In this document: positions 40,352-49,875 of the stretch, piece by piece | Numbering within the stretch: position 1 is the stretch's first letter | Layout of the letters: the number at the start of each line of letters is the position of its first letter | Origin: Croceibacterium sp. TMG7-5b_MA50 | GTDB lineage: Bacteria; Pseudomonadota; Alphaproteobacteria; Sphingomonadales; Sphingomonadaceae | Direction of reading: 5' to 3' | Length of the DNA stretch: 64,000 bases | Assembly: GCF_039830145.1 (NCBI RefSeq) | Contig: NZ_CP156082.1 | Coordinates: forward strand, 824,001 to 888,000 | Made by a program: the position numbers and the translations under genes | The notes under the pieces: generated by a model | Told to the model about the DNA's origin: nothing | Databases searched by the model: none | What the model saw: the letters and a program-made list of their open reading frames with translations, nothing else

Positions 40352-41296
40352 ATGGACACCGCCTCATCGCCCGCCGCGTCGCACTGGGAACAGCAATACC
40401 TCGACCTGATGCGCCGTATCTGGACCGAAGGGGACGAACGGCTCGACCGCACGGGTGTGGGCACGCGCGCGATCTTCGGGCCACAATTGCGCTTTGATCT
40501 TGCTGACGACCGGGTCCCGCTGCTCACCACCAAGCGGGTCTACTGGAAGGCAGCCTTGCGGGAGATGCTATGGTTCCTGACCGGCGATACCAGCATCCGC
40601 CCCTTGCTGCAGCAGGGCGTCACCATCTGGAGCGACTGGCCGCTCGCCCGCTACCGGCGCGAGACCGGACAGGAAATAACGCAGGAGGCGTTCGAGACGC
40701 GCATCGTGGACGATGCCGCCTTCGCCGCTCGCTGGGGCGATCTTGGACCGGTATACGGCAGGCAATGGGTGGACTGGCCAACCTTTGAACCGGCAGGCGA
40801 CGATCTCTATCGCCGTGGTCCTGGCATCAATCAGGTCGCCCAGGTGATCGAAGGTCTGCGCCGCGATCCCGGCGGGCGCAGGCACATCATCGAAGGGTGG
40901 AACGTCGCGGAACTGCCGCAGATGGCGCTGCCGCCGTGCCACAAGACCTACCAGTTCCTCGTCGCCGGCAATCGGCTGTCCTGCCACCTCTACCAGCGCA
41001 GCTGCGATGTGGCACTGGGCCTGCCGTTCAACCTCGTCGGCGCCGCTGTGCTGACCCGCATGGTGGCGGCTCAGGCAGGATTGGAGCCGGGCGAGCTGAT
41101 CTGGACCGGCGGTGACACGCACCTCTACCTCAATCACGCGCACTTGGTGGAAGAGCAACTGACGCGGGTTCCATCTGGTGAGCCGCGCCTCCGAATGTTG
41201 CGCGTCCCGGAAACAATTTTCCATTATGTGTTTGAAGATTTCGCGGTGGCCGATTACCATCCGCAAGGCGCGATCCGCGCACCCGTCGCTGTCTAG
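40352..41296 (+). CDS. thyA: Thymidylate synthase
   Basis: 314-residue enzyme methylating dUMP to dTMP with methylene-tetrahydrofolate. The nucleophile is C196 in ALPPCHKTYQF; the RxxRRHIIEGWN dUMP-phosphate region and C-terminal APVAV are intact. It is about 50 residues longer than E. coli ThyA because of an insertion around residues 90-130 (RETGQEITQEAFETRI), as in Lactobacillus casei-type enzymes. The ATG 40352 (MDTASS) is chosen over an upstream ATG at 40262, which would place 30 odd residues ahead. No dihydrofolate reductase gene follows, as it often does. Confidence 0.97.
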   Translation: MDTASSPAASHWEQQYLDLMRRIWTEGDERLDRTGVGTRAIFGPQLRFDLADDRVPLLTTKRVYWKAALREMLWFLTGDTSIRPLLQQGVTIWSDWPLARYRRETGQEITQEAFETRIVDDAAFAARWGDLGPVYGRQWVDWPTFEPAGDDLYRRGPGINQVAQVIEGLRRDPGGRRHIIEGWNVAELPQMALPPCHKTYQFLVAGNRLSCHLYQRSCDVALGLPFNLVGAAVLTRMVAAQAGLEPGELIWTGGDTHLYLNHAHLVEEQLTRVPSGEPRLRMLRVPETIFHYVFEDFAVADYHPQGAIRAPVAV

Positions 41297-41351
41297 ACAG
41301 CGGCGCTGACAAGGGCTCCGGCACGAACCGGGCCCGGTCTGGAGAGAGAGC

Positions 41352-42647
41352 ATGACCACCGAGGCAGCGCCACGCGAGGGCGCGAACCGTCCGGCGTTGG
41401 CGCTACATGTGCCGGAACCTGCCTTCCGGCCGGGCGACCCGGTCGATTTCGGCCACCTGATTATCCCACCCGCCGGCGCTCAGTCCCGGCCGGAGGAGAC
41501 CTGCCAAGCGGCGGCGACGCATCCGCTCTGCATCGATCTCGTCCGGGTACTGGGCGACGATGATCGCGCGCATGGCCCGTGGGACCCACGCCTCTCGCCG
41601 GATCGGCTGCGCGCGATGCTGCGCACCATGGCGCTGGTGCGGGTGTTCGACGGGCGCATGTATCGCCTGCAACGGCAGGGCAAGACCAGCTTCTACCTGA
41701 AATGTACGGGGGAGGAGGCGACCAGCGTCGCCGCCACCATGGCGCTGGATGCGGGCGACATGATCTTCCCGTCCTACCGCCAGCAGGGCTGCCTGATCGC
41801 GCGCGGCTACCCCTTGCTGGAGATGGTCAACCAGATCTTCAGCAACCGTGCCGACAAGCTGAAGGGCCGGCAATTGCCGATCCTCTATTCCGCGCGGGAG
41901 GTGAACTTCTTTACCATCAGCGGCAACCTGGCGACACAGCTGCCGCAGGCGACCGGCTTTGCCATGGCCAGCGCGATCAAGGGCGACACCCGCATCGCCA
42001 GCGCCTGGGTGGGGGAGGGCTCCACGGCGGAGGGCGACTTCCACAACGCGCTCACCTTCGCCGCCGTCTACAACGCGCCCGTCGTGTTCGCCGTGGTGAA
42101 CAACCAGTGGGCGATCTCCAGCTTCGCGGGCTTCGCCGGGGCGGAGCGGACCAGCTTCGCCGCACGCGCGATCGGCTACGGCATCGCCGGCCTGCGCGTG
42201 GATGGCAACGATCCGCTCGCCGTCTACGCCGCGCATGCCTGGGCGGCGGAACGGGCACGGCTGAACGGCGGGCCGACGCTGATCGAATACTTCACCTACC
42301 GGGTGGAGGGGCATTCCACCTCCGACGATCCCACCGTCTACCGCGCGAAGGACGAGGGCAGCGGCTGGCCACTGGGCGACCCCATCGCGCGCCTCGCCGC
42401 CCACCTGACGGCACTCGGCGAATGGTCGGAGGATCGCCACACGGCCATGCTGGAGGAGCTGGACGCGGAGGTCCGCACCGCGATCCGCACGGCGGAGGCG
42501 AACGGCATCCTCGGCCATGGCCTGCACCAGCCCGACACCACCATGTTCGAGGACGTGTACGAGCACATGCCCTGGCATCTCAAGGAACAGATGGCGCAGG
42601 CGCTGCACGAACGCGCGGTCAAGTACCCGCCGGCGGACCACGCATGA
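41352..42647 (+). CDS. bkdA: Branched-chain 2-oxoacid dehydrogenase E1 alpha subunit
   Basis: 431 residues. Thiamine diphosphate-dependent decarboxylase subunit of the branched-chain complex, degrading Leu/Ile/Val-derived 2-oxoacids. The TPP/Mg motif is in VGEGSTAEGDFHNALTFA...NNQWAI (about residues 220-260), and the phosphorylation-loop region YRVEGHSTSDDPTVYR is present. Preceded by GAGAGAGAGC Shine-Dalgarno-like sequence. First of a three-gene operon; coupled to the beta subunit by ATGA. Confidence 0.95.
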   Translation: MTTEAAPREGANRPALALHVPEPAFRPGDPVDFGHLIIPPAGAQSRPEETCQAAATHPLCIDLVRVLGDDDRAHGPWDPRLSPDRLRAMLRTMALVRVFDGRMYRLQRQGKTSFYLKCTGEEATSVAATMALDAGDMIFPSYRQQGCLIARGYPLLEMVNQIFSNRADKLKGRQLPILYSAREVNFFTISGNLATQLPQATGFAMASAIKGDTRIASAWVGEGSTAEGDFHNALTFAAVYNAPVVFAVVNNQWAISSFAGFAGAERTSFAARAIGYGIAGLRVDGNDPLAVYAAHAWAAERARLNGGPTLIEYFTYRVEGHSTSDDPTVYRAKDEGSGWPLGDPIARLAAHLTALGEWSEDRHTAMLEELDAEVRTAIRTAEANGILGHGLHQPDTTMFEDVYEHMPWHLKEQMAQALHERAVKYPPADHA

Positions 42648-43666
42648 GCACGCGCGACATGACCATGATCGAGGCGATCAACGACGCGCTCGACATCACC
42701 CTGGCGCGCGACCCCGACGTGGTCGTGCTGGGGGAAGACATCGGCTATTTCGGCGGCGTGTTCCGCGCCACCGCCGGACTGCAGGCGAAGCACGGCAAGA
42801 CCCGCGTGTTCGACACGCCGATCAGCGAATGTGGCATCATCGGCGTGGCCGTCGGCATGGGCGCTTATGGCCTGCGCCCGGTGCCGGAGATCCAGTTCGC
42901 GGATTACATCTATCCCGGCCTCGATCAGCTCATCAGCGAGGCCGCGCGCCTGCGTTACCGCTCCGCCGCGGAGTTCATCGCGCCGCTGACGGTGCGCAGC
43001 CCGTTCGGCGGCGGCATCTTCGGAGGCCAGACTCACAGCCAGAGCCCGGAGGCGCTGTTCACCCACGTCGCTGGCCTGAAGACAGTGGTGCCCAGCACGC
43101 CCTACGATGCGAAGGGCCTGCTGATCGCCGCGATCGAGGACAACGATCCGGTTCTCTTCTTCGAGCCCAAGCGTCTCTACAACGGGCCGTTCGACGGCTA
43201 TTACGACCGCCCGGCGAAGGGCTGGAAAAACCATCCCGACGCGGCGGTGCCTGACGGGCACTACACCATCCCGCTCGGCAAGGCGCGGATCGTGCGGGAA
43301 GGGGAGGGGCTGACCATCCTCGCCTATGGCACGATGGTCCATGTCGCGGCCGGCGTGGTGGAGGCGACGGGCGTTGATGCGGAGATCATCGACCTGCGCA
43401 CGCTGGTGCCGCTGGATATCGAGGCGATCGAAGCATCCGTGCGCAAGACCGGGCGCTGCCTGATCGTGCACGAGGCGACCCGGACCAGCGGCTTCGGCGC
43501 TGAACTGGCGGCACTCGTCACCGAACGCTGCTTCTATCACCTGGAAGCTCCGGTCGAGCGTGTGACCGGGTTCGACACGCCCTATCCGCACAGTCTGGAA
43601 TGGGCCTATTTTCCCGGTCCCGTCCGGGTCGGCGAGGCGATCGAGCGGCTGCTGGCCGCCGACTGA
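42644..43666 (+). CDS. bkdB: Branched-chain 2-oxoacid dehydrogenase E1 beta subunit
   Basis: 340 residues: transketolase-like pyrimidine and C-terminal domains. Motifs VVVLGEDIGYFGGVFRAT and the potassium/TPP loop FGGGIFGGQTHSQS are present, and the C-terminal FGAELAALVTE segment is typical. ATG 42644 overlaps the E1 alpha stop. Forms the alpha2-beta2 decarboxylase with BkdA. Confidence 0.95.
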   Translation: MSTRDMTMIEAINDALDITLARDPDVVVLGEDIGYFGGVFRATAGLQAKHGKTRVFDTPISECGIIGVAVGMGAYGLRPVPEIQFADYIYPGLDQLISEAARLRYRSAAEFIAPLTVRSPFGGGIFGGQTHSQSPEALFTHVAGLKTVVPSTPYDAKGLLIAAIEDNDPVLFFEPKRLYNGPFDGYYDRPAKGWKNHPDAAVPDGHYTIPLGKARIVREGEGLTILAYGTMVHVAAGVVEATGVDAEIIDLRTLVPLDIEAIEASVRKTGRCLIVHEATRTSGFGAELAALVTERCFYHLEAPVERVTGFDTPYPHSLEWAYFPGPVRVGEAIERLLAAD

Positions 43667-43680
43667 CAAGGGAGGGGCAC

Positions 43681-44946
43681 ATGGCCCGTTACAGTTTCAA
43701 CCTGCCCGATATCGGCGAGGGCATCGCAGAGGCGGAAATCGTGCGCTGGCACGTCGCCGTGGGTGACTGGGTGGCGGAGGACTCGCCCGTCGCCGACCTG
43801 ATGACCGACAAGGCCACCGTGGAGATGGAGACGCCTGTCGCCGGCCGCGTGCTGGAGATCGCCGGCCAGGAAGGGGATGTGATCGCCATCGGCACCGCGC
43901 TGGTGGTGCTGGAGACGGAGAGCGAGCAGGCCGGGCCGGTAGCAGCCCCGACACCAGCCCCTACGCCAGCTCCTGCACCAGCTTCGAAACCGGCCGCTGA
44001 CCCGGTCGCAGAGCAGCAGCCCACGGCACCGCTGGCATCACCCGCACCTGCACCGGCTCGATCCGATCCGCCAACGGGTACCCGCATCCTCGCCAGCCCC
44101 GCCGTGAGGGACCGCGCACGCACGCTCGGCATCGACCTCGCCCAGGTGCGCCCCGCGGCAGGCGACCGCGTGCGCCACGCAGATCTGGACGCCTTCCTGA
44201 CCTACACGCCCGGTTATAGCGCGCCCGCCGGTGTTCCGGCGGACGAGACCGTGCCCGTCATCGGCCTCCGCCGTCGCATCGCTGAGGCGATGAGCGCGTC
44301 CAAGCGACACATCCCTCATTTCACGCTGGTGGACGAGGCGGATGTGACGGCGCTGGAGGAGGCGCGAGCGCAGCTGAATAGTGGGCCGGCGGATCGGCCG
44401 CGCCTGACCCTGCTGCCCTTGCTGATCGCTGCCACCTGTCGCGCTCTGGCCGATCATCGCGCACTAAACGCCCATTATGATGACGAGGGCGGCTCCGTCA
44501 CGCGCCACGGCGCTGTTCACATGGGGGTGGCCACGGCGACGCCGGCCGGGCTGATCGTACCGGTAGTCCGCGACGCGCAGGGACAGACGCTGTGGCAGCT
44601 TGCGGGCGAGATCACCCGCCTGTCGGCCGCTGCGCGCGACGGTACTGCGGCGCGTGCCGAACTGTCCGGCTCCACCTTCACCATCAGCTCGCTTGGGCCG
44701 CTTGGCGGGATTGCCGCCACGCCGGTCATCAACCGTCCGGAGGTCGCCATCCTGGCGCCCGGCCGTATTGTGGAGCGTCCTGCCTTCGTGGCCGACGGGC
44801 TTGGTGGGGAGCGGGTGGCCAAGCGCAAGTTCGTCAGCCTGTCGCTGTCCTGCGACCACCGGGTGGTCGATGGCCAGGATGCGGCATTGTTCCTGCAGGC
44901 CCTGCGCGCTTTGCTGGAGACGCCGGCCCGCCTGCTGGCGGGTTGA
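43681..44946 (+). CDS. bkdC: Branched-chain 2-oxoacid dehydrogenase E2 (dihydrolipoyl acyltransferase)
   Basis: 421 residues: one lipoyl domain with the lipoylated K44 (LMTDKATVEMETP), a Pro/Ala linker (about 85-130), the peripheral-subunit-binding domain (SPAVRDRARTLGIDLAQVR, about 145-180) and the acyltransferase domain with catalytic SCDHRVVDGQDAALF. It forms the complex core. Starts at ATG 43681, 14 bp after the E1 beta stop. The E3 (dihydrolipoamide dehydrogenase) gene is not next to it, so E3 must come from elsewhere. Confidence 0.95.
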   Translation: MARYSFNLPDIGEGIAEAEIVRWHVAVGDWVAEDSPVADLMTDKATVEMETPVAGRVLEIAGQEGDVIAIGTALVVLETESEQAGPVAAPTPAPTPAPAPASKPAADPVAEQQPTAPLASPAPAPARSDPPTGTRILASPAVRDRARTLGIDLAQVRPAAGDRVRHADLDAFLTYTPGYSAPAGVPADETVPVIGLRRRIAEAMSASKRHIPHFTLVDEADVTALEEARAQLNSGPADRPRLTLLPLLIAATCRALADHRALNAHYDDEGGSVTRHGAVHMGVATATPAGLIVPVVRDAQGQTLWQLAGEITRLSAAARDGTAARAELSGSTFTISSLGPLGGIAATPVINRPEVAILAPGRIVERPAFVADGLGGERVAKRKFVSLSLSCDHRVVDGQDAALFLQALRALLETPARLLAG

Positions 44947-44990
44947 GCCACGGCAGGAACAAAGGTTTTTTCCACAGGTGTTTTCGGGCG

Positions 44991-45019
44991 TTGACAGGGG
45001 GCGGCACCGCCCGTAGAGG
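44991..45019 (+). promoter_or_regulatory. Sigma-70 promoter for tRNA-Asp
   Basis: TTGACA (44991-44996) and TAGAGG (45014-45019) with a 17-bp spacer; start near 45026, about 24 nt before the tRNA. The -35 is consensus, and the spacer is GC-rich with a GGGCGG/CCGCCC hairpin. Confidence 0.6.
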
Positions 45020-45049
45020 CGCGTCTCCCAAGCGGGCCACGGCCTGTAA

Positions 45050-45126
<77 letters not shown>

Positions 45127-45168
45127 CTTGGGGCTTTCATAGCTCCGGTGGCGCTCAGCGCGGTTCGG

Positions 45169-45381
45169 TCATCCCCAGCGGCCGGTTTCCATCCAGATCA
45201 GGAAGCGTCGCAAGGGCAGCAGCCAGGCGACTCCCAGGAACAGGTATACCACCGCCTGCAGCCAGACCGGCAGCGTGCCGATCCATGGCGTCAGTTGCAC
45301 CACCAGCCCGGCATACAGCGCCAGTCCCGCCAGCAGCAGCAGCACGCCCAGCGGAATGCGCAGGGTCGGCCGCTCCCGCAT
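45169..45381 (-). CDS. DUF2842 membrane protein
   Basis: 70 residues with two transmembrane helices (about 10-28 and 40-57) and the WLLPLRRFLIWME C-terminus typical of DUF2842, an alphaproteobacterial family of unknown function. ATG overlaps the fau stop (ATGA). Confidence 0.88.
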   Translation of the reverse strand: MRERPTLRIPLGVLLLLAGLALYAGLVVQLTPWIGTLPVWLQAVVYLFLGVAWLLPLRRFLIWMETGRWG

Positions 45382-45962
45382 CAGAACGGCCCCAGCAGCC
45401 GCGTGGGCGTGACGATCGCGGTTAGAGGCATGTCATGGACGGCGATCGGCAGGCTCGGCACCTCTTGCACGTCCCACGCCATGCCGATGGCGATGACGCC
45501 GGGATGTTCCGCCAGGTACCGATCATAATATCCCGCACCCTGTCCCAACCTCTCGCCAGTGGCGGTGAAGCCGACCAGCGGCACGAACAGCACCTCCGGC
45601 GTTACGACCGGGGTCGCCGGGTCGGGCTGCAGCAGGCCCATCGGGCCCGGCTGCAGGTCGCTCTCCTCGTATGGATCGGTGTGCAGGTGGAAGGTCATGC
45701 CCGCGTCCCGCTTCACGAAGGGGAGGGCGACCGGATGCCCGGCCTCGAAGAAGTGGCGCAGGTATCCGGCCGTGCGCGCCTCGCCGTCCATGGCGCGGTA
45801 GAGCCCGATCGTGGCGCCGTCGGGCACCAGATCCGTGACGGCGCGCGGCGGGCGGTTGAACACCAGCGCGCTGACTTCCCGCGGTAGGGTCGCCGCATGC
45901 TCGACCCGCGCCTTGCGCAGCCGCTCGCGCAGCAGGCGCTTTTCCTCGATGATCTCGGCCAC
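45381..45962 (-). CDS. fau: 5-formyltetrahydrofolate cyclo-ligase
   Basis: 193-residue ATP-dependent enzyme converting 5-formyl-THF to methenyl-THF (YgfA type). The signature VPLVGFTATGERLGQGAGYYDRYL near the C-terminal third and the N-terminal KRLLRERLRKARVEH are present. The GTG at 45960-45962 (VAEIIEEKRLL) is chosen because longer starts run through the preceding RNA's terminator region. It lies downstream of the 6S RNA and zapA, the classical arrangement. Confidence 0.92.
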   Translation of the reverse strand: MAEIIEEKRLLRERLRKARVEHAATLPREVSALVFNRPPRAVTDLVPDGATIGLYRAMDGEARTAGYLRHFFEAGHPVALPFVKRDAGMTFHLHTDPYEESDLQPGPMGLLQPDPATPVVTPEVLFVPLVGFTATGERLGQGAGYYDRYLAEHPGVIAIGMAWDVQEVPSLPIAVHDMPLTAIVTPTRLLGPF

Positions 45963-45976
45963 GGGGCCCCCTTGGC

Positions 45977-45996
45977 AAGAAGCCCGGGCGCCGGGC
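45977..45996 (-). terminator. Hairpin downstream of the 6S RNA
   Basis: Minus-strand GCCCGG-CGC-CCGGGC followed by TTCTT, between the probable 6S RNA and fau. It may stop the RNA while allowing partial readthrough into fau. Confidence 0.5.
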
Positions 45997-45999
45997 GGA

Positions 46000-46176
46000 T
46001 GGTGTGGCGGAACCACCATGGGTCGTTTGCCGGGAAATCCTCTGACGCCTCGACGTCAGGTGGGCACCATGTGCACCGACCTCCGGGACGAACCCGCAGG
46101 CCGGGCAGGGACAGCACCCAAGGATTGCTTATAGCCTCAGGGATTTTCATGCAGCTCGTGCCGGGCAGTCCCGCCA
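46000..46176 (-). ncRNA. ssrS: Probable 6S RNA (SsrS)
   Basis: Called from position and structure, not from a covariance model. It lies between zapA and fau, where 6S RNA is found across Proteobacteria. It is a long imperfect rod: GGTGGTGGCGG near 46171-46181 pairs with CCGCCACACC near 46001-46010, AAATCCCTGA near 46137-46147 pairs with TCAGAGGATTT near 46034-46044 (one bulge), and an apical CCGGCCT/AGGTCGG hairpin closes it. A 17-bp-spaced sigma-70 promoter and a downstream hairpin fit a 170-185-nt transcript that would bind RNA polymerase. Exact ends are approximate. Confidence 0.6.
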
Positions 46177-46181
46177 CCACC

Positions 46182-46210
46182 AATCTAGGGATGGGACGCG
46201 CCCGGCTCAA
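46182..46210 (-). promoter_or_regulatory. Sigma-70 promoter for the 6S RNA
   Basis: On the minus strand TTGAGC (46205-46210) and TAGATT (46182-46187) are 17 bp apart; start near 46175. The -35 box overlaps the zapA stop codon. Confidence 0.6.
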
Positions 46211-46512
46211 GCCCCGTGCGTGTCTGCCAGCGCTTCCATGCGATCGGCCAGTGCCTCCAGCGCTTCGGCGATGTCGCTGTCGCCATCATCACCGCGCGCC
46301 GTGGCCAGTTGCTCGCGCGCCTCGTGCAACTCGTCGGCCAGCAGCAATGCTGCATATAGCAGCCGCCGCACTTCGGATTGGCCGGACACGCCCGGCACCC
46401 CTTGCAGCCGTTCGTCGATGAACCGCCCCAGATCCTGCAGATGCGCCTCCTCGCCCGGCGCGCAGGCGAGGGTGTAGGCGCGGCCGCCGATGGTCACGTC
46501 GACATTGCTCAT
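46207..46512 (-). CDS. zapA: Cell division protein ZapA
   Basis: 101 residues that cross-link FtsZ filaments at mid-cell. The N-terminal domain begins VDVTIGGRAYTLACAPGEEAHL and is followed by the coiled coil (VRRLLYAALLLADELHEAREQL). The C-terminal acidic helix is usual. Follows a small coiled-coil gene by 7 bp and precedes the 6S RNA. Confidence 0.93.
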   Translation of the reverse strand: MSNVDVTIGGRAYTLACAPGEEAHLQDLGRFIDERLQGVPGVSGQSEVRRLLYAALLLADELHEAREQLATARGDDGDSDIAEALEALADRMEALADTHGA

Positions 46513-46519
46513 GGCCGGG

Positions 46520-46693
46520 TCAGCCTTCCAGCCCGGCGATCAGGCGATCCAGTTCGGCCAGCGCGCCTTCCGCCTCCTGCCGCAAGCTTGCGTGACGCGC
46601 CGCCAGATCCCGATCGCCTGGGCCACGTGCGGCGATCCGCTCCGCCGCCATGCCGATCCGCTCCATCGCCGCCCTGATCCGTTCCTGCTGCAT
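46520..46693 (-). CDS. Small coiled-coil protein upstream of zapA
   Basis: 57 residues, almost wholly helical and heptad-like (MQQERIRAAMERIGMAAERIAA), ending 7 bp before the zapA ATG. I recognise no family, but a short coiled-coil gene next to zapA recalls division proteins. The ATG 46693 is chosen over a longer frame whose extra residues look non-coding. Confidence 0.6.
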   Translation of the reverse strand: MQQERIRAAMERIGMAAERIAARGPGDRDLAARHASLRQEAEGALAELDRLIAGLEG

Positions 46694-46871
46694 CGGCGGC
46701 TGCGTAATCAGTTTCGCCAGCGAAGGCAAAATCTTGCATGCCGCTGCTGCGAGCCGTTCTGGGATTGGGCCGGGCCGCGCGCTTGACGCGGCGTGGCGGG
46801 GTTCGCAAGGGGGGCACAAGACCTCGAATCATGCCCGCTTCATCGGTGCGGCTGATGTATGGGAGCATAGC

Positions 46872-48848
46872 TTGACCCACGATCCTGCCCGCTTCTCCGC
46901 GATGGCCAACGCCGTGCGCGCTCTTTCGATGGACGGGGTGCAGGCCGCCAATTCCGGGCATCCGGGCATGCCGATGGGCATGGCCGATGTCGCAACGGTG
47001 CTGTGGTCGGATTACCTGAAGTTCGATCCTGCCCAGCCGCAATGGCCCGATCGTGACCGCTTCGTGCTATCGGCCGGCCACGGCTCCATGCTGATCTACG
47101 CGCTGCTGCACCTGTCCGGGTACGAGCAGCCGACGATGGATGACATCCGCAACTTCCGCCAGCTCGGCAGCGTCTGCGCCGGCCATCCGGAGAACTTCCT
47201 GATCCCCGCGGTTGAGGCGACGACCGGCCCGCTGGGGCAGGGGCTCGCCATGGCGGTCGGCATGGCGATCGCCGAACGTCACCTCAATGCCGAATATGGT
47301 GACGATCTGGTCGATCACCGCACCTGGGTGATCGCGGGCGACGGGTGCCTGATGGAAGGCATCAATCACGAGGCGATCGGCCTTGCCGGTCACCTGAAGC
47401 TCGGCCGCATGATCGTCCTATGGGATGACAACCGCATCACCATCGATGGCAGCACGGACCTGTCCACCAGCGAGGATGTGGCCGCGCGCTACACCGCCGC
47501 CGGCTGGCACGTCGCGGCCTGCAACGGCCACGATCCGGCCGCGATCCGGTCCGCGATCGATGCGGCGCTGGCCGATGATCGCCCCAGCCTGATCGCCTGC
47601 CGCACCGTGATCGGCAAGGGCGCGCCAAACCTGCAGGGCACCTCCAAGACCCACGGCAGCCCGCTCGGCGACAAGGAAGTCGCCCTGGTGCGGGAAACGC
47701 TGGGCTGGACGTCCGCCCCGTTCGAGATCCCGGCGGAAATCGCCGCCGACTGGCGCGCCACCGGTGAGCGCGGCAAGCAGGTCCATGCCGACTGGCACAC
47801 CCGGCTGCAGGGTCACGCGCGCGGTTCGGAATTGTCCGCCCGCATGCATGGCGAACTGCCTGACCTCGCCGACTGGGCCGCCTACAAGGCGCAGGTCGCC
47901 GCGGAGAAGCCCAAGATGGCCAGCCGCAAGGCGAGCGAGGCGGCGCTGTCCGTGCTGACGCAGGCGGTGCCCGCACTGGTCGGCGGCTCGGCCGACCTCA
48001 CCGGCTCCAACAACACCAAGACGCCCAGCACCCAGTCGCTTTCCGCGACCGATTATTCCGGCCGGTATGTCAATTACGGCATCCGCGAATTCGGCATGGC
48101 CGCGGCGATGAACGGCATGGCGCTGCACGGCGGCATCATCCCCTACGGCGGCACCTTCCTGGTGTTCTCCGACTATGCCCGCCCCGCGATCCGCCTGTCC
48201 GCGCTGCAGCAGGTCCGCGCCATCTATGTGCTGACGCATGACAGCATCGGCCTGGGCGAGGACGGCCCGACCCACCAGCCGGTGGAGCATCTCGCCGCCC
48301 TGCGCGTCATCCCCGACTTGCTGGTGATGCGCCCTGCAGATACGCTGGAAACGGCCGAATGCTGGGAGCTGGCGCTGGGCGAGGCGAACCGCCCGACGGT
48401 GCTGGCGCTGACCCGGCAGAACCTTGCCGCGGTCCGCTTCGACGCGTCGGAGAATCTCTGCGCGAAAGGCGCCTACCTGCTGAAGGGGGCCGCTGCCGAC
48501 AAGCGGGTGGTCCTCATCGCCACCGGCTCGGAAGTGGGCCTGGCGCTGGAGGTGCAGACCGCCCTTGAACAGCAGGGCATCGGTGCCGACGTCGTGTCGA
48601 TGCCGTGCGCCGAATTGTTCATGGAACAGCCCGCCGAATATCGCGCCGGTCTGCTCGGCGATGCAGGCGTGCTGCGCGTCTCGATCGAGGCGGGCACGAC
48701 CTTCGGGTGGGAACGTTTCACCGGCCTCGACGGCCTCAATATCGGTCTCGACCGTTTCGGTGCCTCCGGCCCGGCGGAAGACCTTTTCGCGCGCTTCGGC
48801 TTCACTGCCGACGCGATCGTGCCGCAGATCACGGCCAAGCTTGGCTGA
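46872..48848 (+). CDS. tkt: Transketolase
   Basis: 658-residue TPP enzyme of the pentose phosphate pathway. [11 protein letters not shown] and the TPP-binding [13 protein letters not shown]...[10 protein letters not shown] are in the N-terminal domain, and [19 protein letters not shown] in the pyrimidine domain. No ATG fits the usual start: TTG 46872 ([18 protein letters not shown]) is preceded by GGGAG at the right distance and gives the family's normal N-terminus. First of the tkt-gap-MOSC-pgk-fba run. Confidence 0.95.
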   Translation: MTHDPARFSAMANAVRALSMDGVQAANSGHPGMPMGMADVATVLWSDYLKFDPAQPQWPDRDRFVLSAGHGSMLIYALLHLSGYEQPTMDDIRNFRQLGSVCAGHPENFLIPAVEATTGPLGQGLAMAVGMAIAERHLNAEYGDDLVDHRTWVIAGDGCLMEGINHEAIGLAGHLKLGRMIVLWDDNRITIDGSTDLSTSEDVAARYTAAGWHVAACNGHDPAAIRSAIDAALADDRPSLIACRTVIGKGAPNLQGTSKTHGSPLGDKEVALVRETLGWTSAPFEIPAEIAADWRATGERGKQVHADWHTRLQGHARGSELSARMHGELPDLADWAAYKAQVAAEKPKMASRKASEAALSVLTQAVPALVGGSADLTGSNNTKTPSTQSLSATDYSGRYVNYGIREFGMAAAMNGMALHGGIIPYGGTFLVFSDYARPAIRLSALQQVRAIYVLTHDSIGLGEDGPTHQPVEHLAALRVIPDLLVMRPADTLETAECWELALGEANRPTVLALTRQNLAAVRFDASENLCAKGAYLLKGAAADKRVVLIATGSEVGLALEVQTALEQQGIGADVVSMPCAELFMEQPAEYRAGLLGDAGVLRVSIEAGTTFGWERFTGLDGLNIGLDRFGASGPAEDLFARFGFTADAIVPQITAKLG

Positions 48849-48867
48849 CACACAGGAGACGATGAGT

Positions 48868-49875
48868 ATGGCGACCAAGGTTTCGATCAACGGTTTCGGG
48901 CGGATCGGCCGCCTGGTCGCCCGCGCCATCATGGAGCGTGACGACCACGATCTGGAACTGGTCGCCATCAACGACCTGGCGGAACCCAAGGACAACGCGC
49001 TGCTGTTCGCGCATGACAGCACGCATGGCCGCTTCCCCGGTACGGTCACCAGCGACGGCGATTCCATCCAGATCAACGGCAAGGACATCGCCGTCACCAA
49101 GGAACGCGATCCCGCCAAGCTGCCGCACAAGGCGATGGGCGTGGACATCGTGCTGGAATGCACCGGTTTCTTCCAGTCGCACGATGCGGCGAAGCCCCAC
49201 CTCGATGCTGGTGCGAAGCGCGTCCTGATCTCCGCTCCGGCGACCGGTGTATCGGCGACCATCGTGTACGGTGTGAACCACGACAAGCTGACCGCGGGCG
49301 ACATCATCGTGTCGAACGCCAGCTGCACCACCAACTGCCTTGCGCCGCTGGCCAAGGTGCTGAACGACGGCTTCGGGATTGAACGTGGTTTCATGACCAC
49401 GATCCACTCCTACACCAACGACCAGCGCATGCTGGACCAGATCCACAAGGATCTGCGCCGCGCCCGCGCCGGCGCCACCAACATGATCCCGACCACCACG
49501 GGCGCCGCCCGCGCCGTTGGTCTGGTGCTGCCGGAGCTGAAGGGCAAGCTGGACGGGTCCTCCATCCGCGTGCCGACGCCCAATGTGTCCGTCGTGGACC
49601 TGGTGTTCGTACCCGGCCGCGAAGTGTCGGTGGAGGAGATCAACGCCGCGCTGAAGGCTGCCGCCGACGGACCGATGAAGGGCGTGCTCGACTACACCGA
49701 TCAGCCGCTCGTCTCCTCGGACTTCAACCACTATCCGGCCTCGTCCACCGTCGACAGCCTGGAGACCACCGTGCTGGAGAGCAAGCTGGCGCGCGTGCTG
49801 TCGTGGTACGACAATGAATGGGGCTTCTCCAACCGCATGATCGACACCGCCGGTGTGATGGCGGGCCTGCTCTGA
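48868..49875 (+). CDS. gap: Glyceraldehyde-3-phosphate dehydrogenase
   Basis: 335-residue NAD-dependent glycolytic enzyme. Rossmann start [16 protein letters not shown], catalytic C153 in [12 protein letters not shown], and [12 protein letters not shown] at the C-terminus. [11 protein letters not shown] at ATG 48868 is standard; ATG 48862 would add two residues, and an AGGAG precedes both. Ends inside the start region of the MOSC gene. Confidence 0.97.
   Translation: MATKVSINGFGRIGRLVARAIMERDDHDLELVAINDLAEPKDNALLFAHDSTHGRFPGTVTSDGDSIQINGKDIAVTKERDPAKLPHKAMGVDIVLECTGFFQSHDAAKPHLDAGAKRVLISAPATGVSATIVYGVNHDKLTAGDIIVSNASCTTNCLAPLAKVLNDGFGIERGFMTTIHSYTNDQRMLDQIHKDLRRARAGATNMIPTTTGAARAVGLVLPELKGKLDGSSIRVPTPNVSVVDLVFVPGREVSVEEINAALKAAADGPMKGVLDYTDQPLVSSDFNHYPASSTVDSLETTVLESKLARVLSWYDNEWGFSNRMIDTAGVMAGLL

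Noticed and set aside
46650-46871. A longer transketolase start at ATG 46650
   Set aside because: The 74 extra residues look like read-through of the divergent region and match no transketolase; the TTG with GGGAG gives the normal N-terminus.
47418-49400. Long minus-strand frame opposite tkt and gap
   Set aside because: Antisense shadow of two clearly conserved glycolytic genes.
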